A DNA stretch of 64,000 nucleotides. Source: an uncultured Victivallales bacterium (GTDB taxonomy: Bacteria > Verrucomicrobiota > Lentisphaeria > Victivallales > UBA1829). Both the position numbers and the translations under genes were made by a program. The notes under the pieces were generated by a model, which worked only from the letters and a program-made list of their open reading frames with translations, searched no databases and was not told the origin of the DNA. Of the stretch, positions 43,383 to 51,601 are shown one piece after another. How positions within the stretch are numbered: position 1 is the stretch's first letter; the number at the start of each line of letters is the position of its first letter. The stretch covers positions 96,087-160,086 of the forward strand of contig CAKUJH010000003.1 in assembly GCA_934661375.1 (NCBI GenBank), read 5' to 3'.

Positions 43383-45140
43383 ATGGACAATCTTGAAGGT
43401 TTTCGCGCGCTCGGCATTTCCGAGTGCATTCTGGCGGCTCTGCAGAAAAAAGGTTTTGAAAATCCATCTCCCATTCAGCAGCTCACCATCCCGCTGCTGC
43501 TCAAAGGGGAAAAGGATGTTGTCGGACAGGCTCAGACCGGAACCGGAAAAACCGCGGCATTCGGCATTCCCGTCATTGATACCGTTCACGGCGGCGGAAA
43601 ATTCCCGCAGGCTCTGATTCTTTCTCCCACCCGCGAACTTTCCATCCAGATCGCCGAGGAACTCAACTCACTGCAAGGGGATTCCAGACTGCGCATCGCC
43701 CCGTTTTACGGCGGACAGTATATCGGCGTTCAGCTGAAAAAACTTCAGGAGGGCGTAGATATCGTCATCGGCACCCCCGGACGCATCATTGACCTCATCG
43801 AACGCGGCAAACTCATTCTCGACCATCTGCAGTTCGCAGTGCTGGATGAAGCGGATGAAATGCTGGACATGGGTTTCGTGGACGACATCCGCCAGATTCT
43901 GGAACAGACACCCGCCGACAAGCGGATGCTGATGTTTTCCGCCACCATGCCGAAGGAAATCCTTGCCATCGCGGAACAGTTCATGCGCCCGGATTATGAA
44001 ATTGTACGCACCCAGACCCAACAGACGCCTGCCACCACCGAGCTGACCGACCAGTTCTATTACGTGGTACGGCGCGAACAGAAACTCGAAGCCCTTTCCC
44101 GGCTGATTGATATTCAGGATGATCTTTACGGCATGGTGTTCTGCAAGACCCGTACCGATGTGGACGAACTCGCGGAACAGCTCGCGGCGCGCGGCTGCAA
44201 GGTCGATCTGCTTCACGGAGACATCCCGCAGGCACAGCGTTTGCGCGTCATCAACGGGTTCAAGGCACGCAAATTCAATCTGCTGATCGCCACGGATGTG
44301 GCGGCTCGCGGCATTGACATCAACGATCTGACCCACGTCATCAATTACTCCATCCCGCAAAGCGCGGAAATCTATGTTCACCGCATCGGCCGTACCGGAC
44401 GCGCCGGCAAGCGCGGCACTGCCATCACGCTGGTCACTCCCGGTGAAGTTCATCAGCTCGGACGGATTCAGAAAACTCTCCGGATCAGCATCACCAAAGG
44501 TGTTCCGCCCACCGTCGATCAGGTGCTGTCCGCAAGAAAACAGCATTTCTCCGGGGAAATCTGCCGCATGATCGGCGAAAATGAACATGCCGACTATCTC
44601 TCTTTCGCCGAAGAACTGCTGACGCTGGCGGATCATCCGGCGGAAGTGCTGGCTGCCATGCTGAAAATGCGGTTCCGCGATGAACTGCTCCCGCAGCATT
44701 ATCACGAACTCTCGCCGCAGAAAGCACGCAGCGAAGAATACAAAAGTTTCGCGCGCGTCCGCCTCAAACTCGGACGGGAAACCGGAATCACTGTCCCTGA
44801 AATCCTTGAACTCATTTTCCGCCAGACCGGCGTCAAGGGATGTCAGCTCGGACACATCGACTGTGTGGAAAACTACACTTACATCAATGCACCGGGTGTG
44901 GAAGCGGCAAAAATCGTGGAAGTTCTCGGCAGCACCGAGCTGGAAGCCGTTCCGGTTCCAACCAATGAAGGCGTTCCGCCGAAAAAGGAACGGGTCCACC
45001 GTTTCGAACAGAAATTCCGGCGGCAGAAAAAAGCGGATTTCCGGCACAGTCATGACGGAAAACCCGGTTTCAAACGGGGCAATCCCCGCGGAAAATTCAG
45101 AAAAGGCCCACACCCCGGACGAAATCGGGATTCAGAGTAA
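43383..45140 (+). CDS. DEAD-box ATP-dependent RNA helicase (CsdA/DeaD-like)
   Basis: A 585-residue RNA helicase. Q motif GFENPSPIQ (24-32), Walker A AQTGTGKT (50-57), PTRELSIQIAEE, DEAD box VLDEADEM, SAT in MFSATMP, then the second RecA domain with FCKTRTDVDE, ATDVAARGID and HRIGRTGRAG. After about 430 comes a DbpA/CsdA-type RNA-binding domain (GRETGITVPEILELIFRQTGVKG, YTYINAPGVEAAKI) and a basic tail rich in Arg, Lys and Gly. The ATG at 43383 has AAGGA 5 bases before it. The length and tail fit the CsdA group in ribosome assembly or cold response. It overlaps the convergent glycosylase gene by 9 bases. Confidence 0.93.
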   Translation: MDNLEGFRALGISECILAALQKKGFENPSPIQQLTIPLLLKGEKDVVGQAQTGTGKTAAFGIPVIDTVHGGGKFPQALILSPTRELSIQIAEELNSLQGDSRLRIAPFYGGQYIGVQLKKLQEGVDIVIGTPGRIIDLIERGKLILDHLQFAVLDEADEMLDMGFVDDIRQILEQTPADKRMLMFSATMPKEILAIAEQFMRPDYEIVRTQTQQTPATTELTDQFYYVVRREQKLEALSRLIDIQDDLYGMVFCKTRTDVDELAEQLAARGCKVDLLHGDIPQAQRLRVINGFKARKFNLLIATDVAARGIDINDLTHVINYSIPQSAEIYVHRIGRTGRAGKRGTAITLVTPGEVHQLGRIQKTLRISITKGVPPTVDQVLSARKQHFSGEICRMIGENEHADYLSFAEELLTLADHPAEVLAAMLKMRFRDELLPQHYHELSPQKARSEEYKSFARVRLKLGRETGITVPEILELIFRQTGVKGCQLGHIDCVENYTYINAPGVEAAKIVEVLGSTELEAVPVPTNEGVPPKKERVHRFEQKFRRQKKADFRHSHDGKPGFKRGNPRGKFRKGPHPGRNRDSE

Positions 45141-45638
45141 AACTTTTTCCCGGACAATTTCCCACGCCTGCAGTTTTTCCGCAAAGCGCAGGCGTGCGGC
45201 AGCCGGACTGGTCGAAGGCAGCTGAACTATCTCCAGATCTTTCCGCTGAAACAACCCGGAATGATATTTTTTCAGAAAACGGAACGCCGCAGTCCCGTTG
45301 CAAAATACGGAATGAATCGAAGGATAGCGGGACAGCAGTCCGGCAATGTCATTGGGTTCCGGCGCACGGATGCTGGAGTCCAGACTGCCGGCGCGTTCAC
45401 ATCCCGCCAGTGTATCCCACAGCGCAACATGATGATTCTTCAGCTGTTCCAGGCGTTCCGCATACGGCTGTTCGCGCGGTATGCCGAACAGCTCTTCCAT
45501 GATCGGCCAGAAGGCATTGAACCGGTAGGCATAATACTGCTGCTGACGCTGGGATTCCTCCCCCGGCATGGATCCCAGAATCAGCACTTTTGCGCCGTCC
45601 CCCGCCAGCGGCGCAAACGAATGCAGAACCGCACTCAT
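45132..45638 (-). CDS. Uracil-DNA glycosylase family 6 (hypoxanthine/deoxyinosine-DNA glycosylase)
   Basis: A 168-residue base-excision glycosylase. Motif 1 GSMPGEES (22-29), then QYYAYRFNAFWPIM, DTLAGCERAGSLDSSI and the closing LPSTSPAAA match the HDG (family 6) type, which removes hypoxanthine from deaminated DNA. The start at 45638 forms an ATGA overlap with metW (45635-45638) and homology begins there; a longer frame to 45764 lies in metW. It is the last gene of metX-metW-udg. Confidence 0.85.
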   Translation of the reverse strand: MSAVLHSFAPLAGDGAKVLILGSMPGEESQRQQQYYAYRFNAFWPIMEELFGIPREQPYAERLEQLKNHHVALWDTLAGCERAGSLDSSIRAPEPNDIAGLLSRYPSIHSVFCNGTAAFRFLKKYHSGLFQRKDLEIVQLPSTSPAAARLRFAEKLQAWEIVREKVLL

Positions 45639-46267
45639 TTGGAAATGACGAAAATGCAGTTGGATGCAAACAGGTTCGGCCAGAGCGGCGTCAGATATTT
45701 CAGGAAATCGCCTTTCTGCGAAATCGGAATTTCCTTGAGAATCCGGATGCCCCGTTCTTTGCACAGATTACGGAAGTCGCCCAGCGTTCCCGGATGAATG
45801 TTTTCATTCTGATACCATTTCAGCGGAAGACTCCGGGTTACCGGCATGTTGCCCGCCAGCAGCTGAAGCCGCGCTTCAATCTGCCCGAAATTCATGTAAC
45901 TGATGATTCCGTGTCTGCCGATCCGGAGCATTTCCGAAAGCAGAACGTCCGGATGTTTCACCGTTTGAAGAGTCCGGCTCAGAATAACATAATCATAGCT
46001 GTTGTCCGGGATGTCGCAGAGCTGTTCGTCCAGGTCAGCCTGCACCACCGGCACACCGCGCCGCGCGCATTCAATGATTTTGTCCTGATCGCGTTCGACG
46101 CCCATGATTTTCGCATTGCGTAATGTCTTCAAGGCTTTCAGCAGACGTCCCGAACCGCAGCCCAGGTCCATGATTTTTGCCTGCATCGGAATCATTGCCG
46201 CAATTGCATTCAGGTCGGAACGGGCAATCAGGGCGTCCGCTTCCTTCAATTTCAAACCCATCGTCAT
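45635..46267 (-). CDS. metW: MetW methyltransferase-like protein
   Basis: A 210-residue class I methyltransferase-fold protein that is the usual partner of MetX and needed for full homoserine acetyltransferase activity in some bacteria. Motif I is IMDLGCGSGRLL (about 32-43), followed by KIMGVERDQDKI, VQADLDEQL, YDYVILSRTLQTVKHPDVLL and the family-typical PVTRSLPLKWYQNENIH. It overlaps metX and the glycosylase gene by ATGA at either end, so all three are translated together. Confidence 0.94.
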   Translation of the reverse strand: MTMGLKLKEADALIARSDLNAIAAMIPMQAKIMDLGCGSGRLLKALKTLRNAKIMGVERDQDKIIECARRGVPVVQADLDEQLCDIPDNSYDYVILSRTLQTVKHPDVLLSEMLRIGRHGIISYMNFGQIEARLQLLAGNMPVTRSLPLKWYQNENIHPGTLGDFRNLCKERGIRILKEIPISQKGDFLKYLTPLWPNLFASNCIFVISK

Positions 46268-47427
46268 GGACGCACCTCCTGTGAAACATTGGTGAGAAAT
46301 CCGGTCATCAGCTTGCCGAGCGTTTCATACTCCAGCAGAAAAGCGTCATGACCGTAGCCGGACTGAATGTTGCAGAACGTTACGTCATTGCCGTTTTCCA
46401 GCAGAATCCGCGCCAAACCGCGGGAATGATATTCCGGAAACAGCCAGTCGCTCGAAAACGAAACCACCAGGAACGGACATTTCACCGGCTCAAACGCCTT
46501 GCGGTAATCACCCCCGGCATTGACCGACACATCAAAATAATCAATGGCGCGCGTGATGTAAAGGTATGAATTGGCGTCGAAACGTTCCACAAAACAGTTG
46601 CCCTGATGATTCAGGTAGCTTTCCACCCGGAAGTCCGAAGAAAAATTGAACGAATAATCCGTAGCCGACTGCAGAGCACGTCCGAATTTATTGCTCATGG
46701 ATTCATCACTCAGATACGTGATATGCGCCAGCATCCGCGCAATGGCAAGCCCCTTCTGCGGCTGTTCCGTATAATTGCCGTGATTCCAGCCCGGATCCGC
46801 CATGATGGCTTCGCGCCCGACCCAGTTGAACGCAATGGACTGCGCCGTGATCTGAATCGCAGTGGCGATCGCCGCCACACTGCCGACCATATCCGGATAC
46901 AGAATCGGCCATTGACAGGCCAGCATACCGCCCATGGAACCGCCGACCACTGCCAGCAGTTTCCGGATTCCCAGATGATCGATCAGCCGTTTCTGTGCCC
47001 GCACCATGTCGGCAATGGTAATCACCGGAAAATTCATCCGGTAAGGTTCCCCTGTGTCCGGATTAATGGAACTCGGTCCCGTGGAACCCGAACAGCCCCC
47101 CAGAATATTGCTGCAGATAATGAAATACTTGTCGGTGTCAAACGGACGGCCGGGACCGACCATCGCATCCCACCAGCCGGGCTTGCGGTCATTTTCAGAA
47201 TGATAACCTGCCAGATGTGCATCGCCGGTCAGGGCATGTTCCACCAGAATGGCATTGGAACGGTCGGCATTGAGCTTGCCGTAGGTTTCATAACGGATAT
47301 TGACGGAACGCAAAGAGCGTCCGCAGTCCAGCTTCAGTGCATCTTCGGCGGTCTGCCCGAAACTGAAATCATGCGATTCCACAATTCCGACAACCGACGG
47401 CGGTGGCGGGGTCTTTTTGCTGCTCAT
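46264..47427 (-). CDS. metX: Homoserine O-acetyltransferase
   Basis: Acetylates homoserine for methionine synthesis, 387 residues, alpha/beta-hydrolase fold. The nucleophile is S164 in VGGSMGGM, with the acid Asp in FSSDWLFPEYHS and the base His in GYGHDAFLLE. HALTGDAHLAG (65-74) is also typical. The start at 47427 was chosen since AAGGA lies 11 bases upstream; in-frame starts at 47439 and 47478 run into the preceding terminator. Whether acetyl- or succinyl-CoA is used was not resolved, though the metY at 22.7 kb and metW favour acetyl. Confidence 0.94.
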   Translation of the reverse strand: MSSKKTPPPPSVVGIVESHDFSFGQTAEDALKLDCGRSLRSVNIRYETYGKLNADRSNAILVEHALTGDAHLAGYHSENDRKPGWWDAMVGPGRPFDTDKYFIICSNILGGCSGSTGPSSINPDTGEPYRMNFPVITIADMVRAQKRLIDHLGIRKLLAVVGGSMGGMLACQWPILYPDMVGSVAAIATAIQITAQSIAFNWVGREAIMADPGWNHGNYTEQPQKGLAIARMLAHITYLSDESMSNKFGRALQSATDYSFNFSSDFRVESYLNHQGNCFVERFDANSYLYITRAIDYFDVSVNAGGDYRKAFEPVKCPFLVVSFSSDWLFPEYHSRGLARILLENGNDVTFCNIQSGYGHDAFLLEYETLGKLMTGFLTNVSQEVRP

Positions 47428-47450
47428 AACAGAAAACATCCTTGTACATA

Positions 47451-47495
47451 AAAAAGAACCGGAGATTGGCCATATCACATACAGTCAAGCTCCGG
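47451..47495 (-). terminator. Terminator between purC and metX
   Basis: CCGGAG (47459-47464) pairs with CTCCGG (47490-47495). On the minus strand the hairpin is followed by TTCTTTTTT. It separates rplU-purC from metX-metW-udg. Confidence 0.7.
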
Positions 47496-47521
47496 AACGA
47501 AAATGAAATAGTTCAGCTGCC

Positions 47522-48421
47522 TCAGGCCAGCGTTTTTCCGCTCAATGCCTTCAGCGCACTCAAATATTTGTCGCGCGTTTTCAGCACGATTTCCTGCGGA
47601 AGTTCGGGCGCAGGCGGCGTCTTGTCCCAGTCCAGACTTTCCAGATAATCACGGACAAACTGTTTGTCCAGACTCGGCGGACTGCAATTGACACGATATT
47701 CATCTTTCGGCCAGAACCGGCTGGAATCCGGCGTAAGGACTTCGTCAATCAGGATGATTTCTCCATCCAGTTCACCGAATTCGAATTTGGTGTCCGCCAG
47801 AATGATGCCGCATTTTTCCGCATAAGCCGCTGCTTCTTTGTAAATCCGCAGAGTGCAGTCTGCTACTTTCTGTGCTTTTTCTTTGCCGATCAGCTCACAG
47901 GCTGTTTCAAAGCTGATGTTTTCGTCGTGTCCGGAATCCGCCTTGGTCGACGGAGTGAACAGCGGCTGTTCCAGCTTCTGCGCCATCTGATAACCCGGAG
48001 GAAGCGGAATGCCGCAGACTTTGCCGCATTCCTTGTAGGACTTCCATCCGCTGCCGATCAGATAACCGCGGACAATACATTCCAACGGAATGGTCTTGGC
48101 TTTTTTGACGATCAGAGAACGTCCGTCAAGATCCTTGGCAACGCTTTTCAGTGAGGACGGAAAATCCGCCACATCCGAGCAGAGAATATGATTCGGCATC
48201 CAGGACAGGAAATCGAACCAGAACAGCGACATAGCCGTCAGAACACGTCCCTTGTCGGGAATGCCGTTCGGCATGACACAGTCAAACGCACTGATCCGGT
48301 CAGTCGCCACAAACAGCAGACTGTCGCCCAAATCATAAATATCGCGGACTTTTCCGCGATGCGGTTCCGGCAGTCCCGGAATTTCCGTGGACAGCAGCGC
48401 TCCGTTGGAATCGTATTTCAT
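47522..48421 (-). CDS. purC: Phosphoribosylaminoimidazole-succinocarboxamide synthase
   Basis: Ligates aspartate to CAIR in purine synthesis. The 299-residue protein has the family segments GKVRDIYDLGDSLLFVATDRISAFD, ECIVRGYLIGSGWKSY, PLFTPSTKADSGHDENI, GIILADTKFEFGE and IDEVLTPDSSRFW. The length fits the longer type of PurC found in many bacteria and yeast. An AGGAGG site (48427-48432) precedes the start, 14 bases after rplU, so the two are likely co-transcribed. Confidence 0.97.
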   Translation of the reverse strand: MKYDSNGALLSTEIPGLPEPHRGKVRDIYDLGDSLLFVATDRISAFDCVMPNGIPDKGRVLTAMSLFWFDFLSWMPNHILCSDVADFPSSLKSVAKDLDGRSLIVKKAKTIPLECIVRGYLIGSGWKSYKECGKVCGIPLPPGYQMAQKLEQPLFTPSTKADSGHDENISFETACELIGKEKAQKVADCTLRIYKEAAAYAEKCGIILADTKFEFGELDGEIILIDEVLTPDSSRFWPKDEYRVNCSPPSLDKQFVRDYLESLDWDKTPPAPELPQEIVLKTRDKYLSALKALSGKTLA

Positions 48422-48435
48422 TTCATGCCTCCTGA

Positions 48436-48744
48436 TCAGGCAATGGAGGTGATTTTGACCTTGGTCAGTTCCTGTCTGTGACCTTTGCGGCGGCGATAGC
48501 CTTTGCGGCGTTTCATTTTGAACGCGATCAGTTTCGGGCCGCGAAGCTGTTCAACGATTTCACCTTCCACTTTGGCACCTTCCACAAGGGGGGAACCCAT
48601 TTTCAGATTGGCACCTTCTCCGACTGCAAGAACTTCGGTGAAAGAGACTTTCGCACCCGCTTCACCTTCAAGACGTTCCATCGTCACGATGTCCTGTTCC
48701 TGCACTTTGAACTGTTTTCCGCCAGTGGCGATCACTGCATACAT
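48436..48744 (-). CDS. rplU: Ribosomal protein bL21
   Basis: A 102-residue large-subunit protein: MYAVIATGGKQFKVQEQD at the N-terminus and FKMKRRKGYRRRKGHRQ toward the C-terminus are diagnostic. rpmA (bL27), its usual neighbour, does not follow; purC does. It has its own promoter at 48807-48834. Confidence 0.98.
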   Translation of the reverse strand: MYAVIATGGKQFKVQEQDIVTMERLEGEAGAKVSFTEVLAVGEGANLKMGSPLVEGAKVEGEIVEQLRGPKLIAFKMKRRKGYRRRKGHRQELTKVKITSIA

Positions 48745-48806
48745 AAGACTACTCCTGAACTTTGGTTATGGTTTTAATTCTGAATTTTACAGTCTTAAAG
48801 CCTATT

Positions 48807-48834
48807 AATATACCGCATCTTTCCCCAGTTTCAA
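48807..48834 (-). promoter_or_regulatory. Promoter of rplU-purC
   Basis: On the minus strand TTGAAA (48834-48829) and TATATT (48812-48807) with a 16-base spacer, 62 bases before the rplU start. Confidence 0.6.
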
Positions 48835-48871
48835 ATTTAAAACCCTGTTTCTGAAGAAAAAACACATTTTT

Positions 48872-49558
48872 TTAAAACAATTCCGGCTGAATCTGTTCCG
48901 GAGGATTCAATATTTCCCGGATCGGCGCATAGGTCAGACGGTGTATCGGGCATGGTCCATACTTCTTCACCGCTTCAATATGAGCCGCCGTGCAGTACCC
49001 TTTATGCACGTCAAAACCATACTGCGGGTACTCCGCCGCATACTTTTCCATCAGCAGATCCCGGTGCGTTTTCGCCAGAATGCTCGCCGCCCCGATCGAC
49101 AGAGACCTGGCATCGCCTTTCACCACGGAAAGCGACGGAACCGGCAGACCTTTCACCGGATTGCCGTCCACCAGAGCAAACTGAACCTGCCGCAGACCTG
49201 CCAGAGCCAGACGCATAGCCTTCCAGGTTGCCTGCAGAATGTTGATGCGGTCAATTTCATCCGCCTGAACTTCTCCGACAGCCCACAGCACCGAAGGTTC
49301 CGTCAGCAGTTTTTCCCGCACCGCCATCCGGGCTTCATGCGTCATCTGCTTGGAATCATGAATCCCCTCCGGAATCCGTTCCGGATCCGTGAAAATCACT
49401 GCGCCAGCCACCACCGGACCCGCCATGCAGCCGCGTCCGGCTTCGTCCACCCCAGCCACAAAAGAAAACCCCTCGTTCCATTTGATCTGTTCAAAGGCGA
49501 GGAGTTCAGTTTTTCCGGGAACCGTTTTATTCCGACTCCCGGCAGCACGCTTGACCAT
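48872..49558 (-). CDS. rnhB: Ribonuclease HII
   Basis: Cleaves RNA in RNA-DNA hybrids and at single ribonucleotides. The 228-residue protein has the catalytic GVDEAGRG (36-43, D38 and E39), the third acidic residue in ALVDGN, ASILAKTHRD, and the C-terminal YPQYGFDVHKGYCTAAHIEAV with HRLTYAPI. The first 30 residues extend beyond the usual core. It starts 7 bases after the rplS stop and ends the rpsP-khpA-trmD-rplS-rnhB run. Confidence 0.95.
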   Translation of the reverse strand: MVKRAAGSRNKTVPGKTELLAFEQIKWNEGFSFVAGVDEAGRGCMAGPVVAGAVIFTDPERIPEGIHDSKQMTHEARMAVREKLLTEPSVLWAVGEVQADEIDRINILQATWKAMRLALAGLRQVQFALVDGNPVKGLPVPSLSVVKGDARSLSIGAASILAKTHRDLLMEKYAAEYPQYGFDVHKGYCTAAHIEAVKKYGPCPIHRLTYAPIREILNPPEQIQPELF

Positions 49559-49565
49559 GACTGAA

Positions 49566-49919
49566 TCAGGCGTTGTATTTCATTTCTTTGACTTTGGCAC
49601 TCTTGCCGATTTTGTCGCGGAGGTAATACAGTTTGGCGCGGCGGACGCGGCCCTTGCGATCGACTTCGATGTGGTCGATACGCGGGGTGTTCAGCGGGAA
49701 CACTCTTTCGACGCCGATACCGAAAGCGACACGGCGGACGGTGAACGTTTCACGGATGCCGCTGCCTTTGCGGGCAATCACCACGCCGGCGAACATCTGG
49801 ATACGTTCCGTGGAACCTTCCACGATCTTGTTGTAAACTTTGACGGTGTCGCCGACTTTGAAATCAGGAATATCCTGCCGGCACTGCAATTTTTCGATTT
49901 TGTCAATCACGTTACTCAT
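49566..49919 (-). CDS. rplS: Ribosomal protein bL19
   Basis: A 117-residue large-subunit protein: DFKVGDTVKVYNKIVEGSTERIQ, FAGVVIARKGSGIRETFTVRR, FPLNTPRIDHIEV and RRAKLYYLRDKIGKSAKVKE are conserved throughout bL19. The start at 49919 lies 4 bases after the trmD stop. Upstream in-frame codons belong to sequence inside trmD. Confidence 0.98.
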   Translation of the reverse strand: MSNVIDKIEKLQCRQDIPDFKVGDTVKVYNKIVEGSTERIQMFAGVVIARKGSGIRETFTVRRVAFGIGVERVFPLNTPRIDHIEVDRKGRVRRAKLYYLRDKIGKSAKVKEMKYNA

Positions 49920-49923
49920 ATTA

Positions 49924-50619
49924 TCAATCCTCCGAATTTGATTTCTTTTCCAGCAGGTCGGGACGTTTTCTTGCCGTTTCAAGAAACGCCTCGTTTCTGC
50001 GCCATTCTTCCACCCGTTCATGGTGTCCGGACAACAGCACATCCGGAACTTGCCAGCCGCGGAACTCCGCGGGCCGGGTATACTGCGGATATTCCAGGAA
50101 TCCCGATTCAGTGGAAAAAGATTCATCCGCATCGGAATCACCGCATCCAAGCGCTCCCGGCAGAAGTCTCACCACTGCATCGCACATTACCATGGCAGGG
50201 AGATTCCCGCTGGTGAGGACATAATCTCCGATCGAAATTTCCCGATCCGCGAGATGCGTCCGCACCCGTTCATCCACGCCTTCATAATGTCCGCATATGA
50301 AAATCAAATGTTTTTCCTGCGCCAGTTCTGCGGCAATCTGCTGAGAGAAACGCTCGCCGCGGGGACCGGTCAGGATCACCTTTGATTCTTTCGTTCTGAG
50401 AAACTCGACCGCTTCGAAAAGCGGTTCGGGTTTCATCAGCATACCGGGACCGCCGCCGAACGGCTTGTCGTCCACAGTCTGCCGCTTGTCGTGCGTAAAA
50501 TCTCTGAGATTCACCGCATTGACTGAGACCCGGTTTTCCCGTATGGCCCGTCCCACGATACTGGAACCCAGCGGCCCGAAGAAGATTTCCGGAAAAAGGG
50601 TGACAATGTCAATCCGCAG
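49924..50619 (-). CDS. trmD: tRNA (guanine-N1-)-methyltransferase, probable CTG start
   Basis: Methylates G37 of tRNA, 231 residues. The SPOUT-fold motifs are PFGGGPGMLM, GHYEGVDERV, and SIGDYVLTSGNLPAM. Homology to TrmD begins at RIDIVTLFPEIFFGPLGSSIVGRAI, yet that stretch contains no ATG. The first codon giving the standard MRIDIVTLFP is CTG at 50619, 10 bases after a GAGGTGG site (50630-50636) and just past the khpA stop (50622-50624). A GTG at 50556 would drop 21 conserved residues. ATT at 50613 is another option. Translation is probably coupled to khpA. rimM, normally upstream, is absent. Confidence 0.92.
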   Translation of the reverse strand: MRIDIVTLFPEIFFGPLGSSIVGRAIRENRVSVNAVNLRDFTHDKRQTVDDKPFGGGPGMLMKPEPLFEAVEFLRTKESKVILTGPRGERFSQQIAAELAQEKHLIFICGHYEGVDERVRTHLADREISIGDYVLTSGNLPAMVMCDAVVRLLPGALGCGDSDADESFSTESGFLEYPQYTRPAEFRGWQVPDVLLSGHHERVEEWRRNEAFLETARKRPDLLEKKSNSED

Positions 50620-50621
50620 TC

Positions 50622-50984
50622 TCAGTCCGCCACCTCAACTTTGACCCGGTTCTGCATTCTTCCGGCAGCACCGGCAACCAGGGCACGCAAAGCAATGATC
50701 GTTTTCCCCTTTTTGCCGATGATTTTTCCGGTATCTTCTTTTCTGCAGGAGATCCAGATCACATTATCGTCGTTTTCGTTTTTGGTGGAAACATGCACCT
50801 CATCGGGATAATCGACGAGAGCACAGACCACGTAATTCACGAATCCTTCCAGATCCTTGAGTGTAACGGGACGCCCGTTCGCTCCGGCGTTTCCGGCACA
50901 TTCTGCTGTCTTTTCAGAAACTGGAGCGGAATGATTTTCCACATCGCCGCCGAACAGCTTCTTGATAAACGTCATGATAGCCAC
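50622..50984 (-). CDS. khpA: KH-domain RNA-binding protein KhpA
   Basis: A small RNA-binding protein (YlqC/KhpA) that partners KhpB in other bacteria. The KH core is LEGFVNYVVCALVDYPDEVHV and KIIGKKGKTIIALRALV with the GxxG loop. The core is preceded by about 40 extra residues (TFIKKLFGGDVENH and a Ser/Ala-rich stretch) not seen in the usual 75-residue protein. I prefer a GTG start at 50984 because GGAG lies 9 bases upstream; the ATG at 50975 is the alternative. It follows rpsP by about 100 bases. Confidence 0.88.
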   Translation of the reverse strand: MAIMTFIKKLFGGDVENHSAPVSEKTAECAGNAGANGRPVTLKDLEGFVNYVVCALVDYPDEVHVSTKNENDDNVIWISCRKEDTGKIIGKKGKTIIALRALVAGAAGRMQNRVKVEVAD

Positions 50985-51085
50985 AATACAAATCTCCAGA
51001 ATACAGCGTTCCGAATTGATCAGGCCGCACTTCCCTTCCGAATGAATCCTATTGGAAAGGCGGCTTTCATTTTTCCGGAAAAAGC

Positions 51086-51400
51086 TCAAGCCTGGGCTTC
51101 AGCCGCCGCACCCTTCTTAAAGTTTTTCTTCTTGGTGTAGGGATCTGCCGCGCCGCGAACTTTGGACTTGCCGTCTTTCGCGCGTTTGTAGATGTCCGCA
51201 ACCGTGTCGCTCATCTGAGCGCCCTGGGAAAGCCAGTATTCGATGCGTTCGACATTGACCTTCTCGTTGCTCTGTTTCGGATCATAGAAGCCGAGGGTTT
51301 CAAGTGTGTAGCCGTCACGGGAAGAACGGATATCCGTCGCGACCACGCGGAAGCTGATCCAGTTCTTCGCACCAGTTTTTTTCAGTCTGATTTTGACCAT
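51086..51400 (-). CDS. rpsP: Ribosomal protein bS16
   Basis: A 104-residue small-subunit protein with the conserved MVKIRLKKTGAKNWISFRVV, VATDIRSSRDGYTLETLGFYDP and EYWLSQGAQMSDTV. The Ala-rich tail is ordinary. It is the first gene of the rpsP-khpA-trmD-rplS-rnhB group, with a leader of about 115 bases. Confidence 0.98.
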   Translation of the reverse strand: MVKIRLKKTGAKNWISFRVVATDIRSSRDGYTLETLGFYDPKQSNEKVNVERIEYWLSQGAQMSDTVADIYKRAKDGKSKVRGAADPYTKKKNFKKGAAAEAQA

Positions 51401-51522
51401 TGTGGATTTTACCTTATGCTCATCCTGTTTATCGAACAGCCGGCAGAAAATCCGCCGACCCGTTGTTCCTGCTTGTCTCTCCGCCGCCGAACATCGTTAT
51501 ATCCAGCGACATAGAGACAATT

Positions 51523-51550
51523 AATATAACAACGTTCCGGCAAATTGCAA
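51523..51550 (-). promoter_or_regulatory. Promoter of the rpsP operon
   Basis: On the minus strand TTGCAA (51550-51545) and TATATT (51528-51523) with a 16-base spacer, about 120 bases before rpsP. Confidence 0.6.
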
Positions 51551-51579
51551 GCCGTTATTTCATTTTTTTATGTTTTTCT

Positions 51580-51601
51580 GTGAAAAAGTTTAATTTTTCA
51601 C
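51580..51601 (-). terminator. Probable terminator of gltBD
   Basis: GTGAAAAA (51580-51587) pairs with TTTTTCAC (51594-51601), overlapping the gltD stop codon. T-rich sequence continues beyond on the minus strand. Confidence 0.6.
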
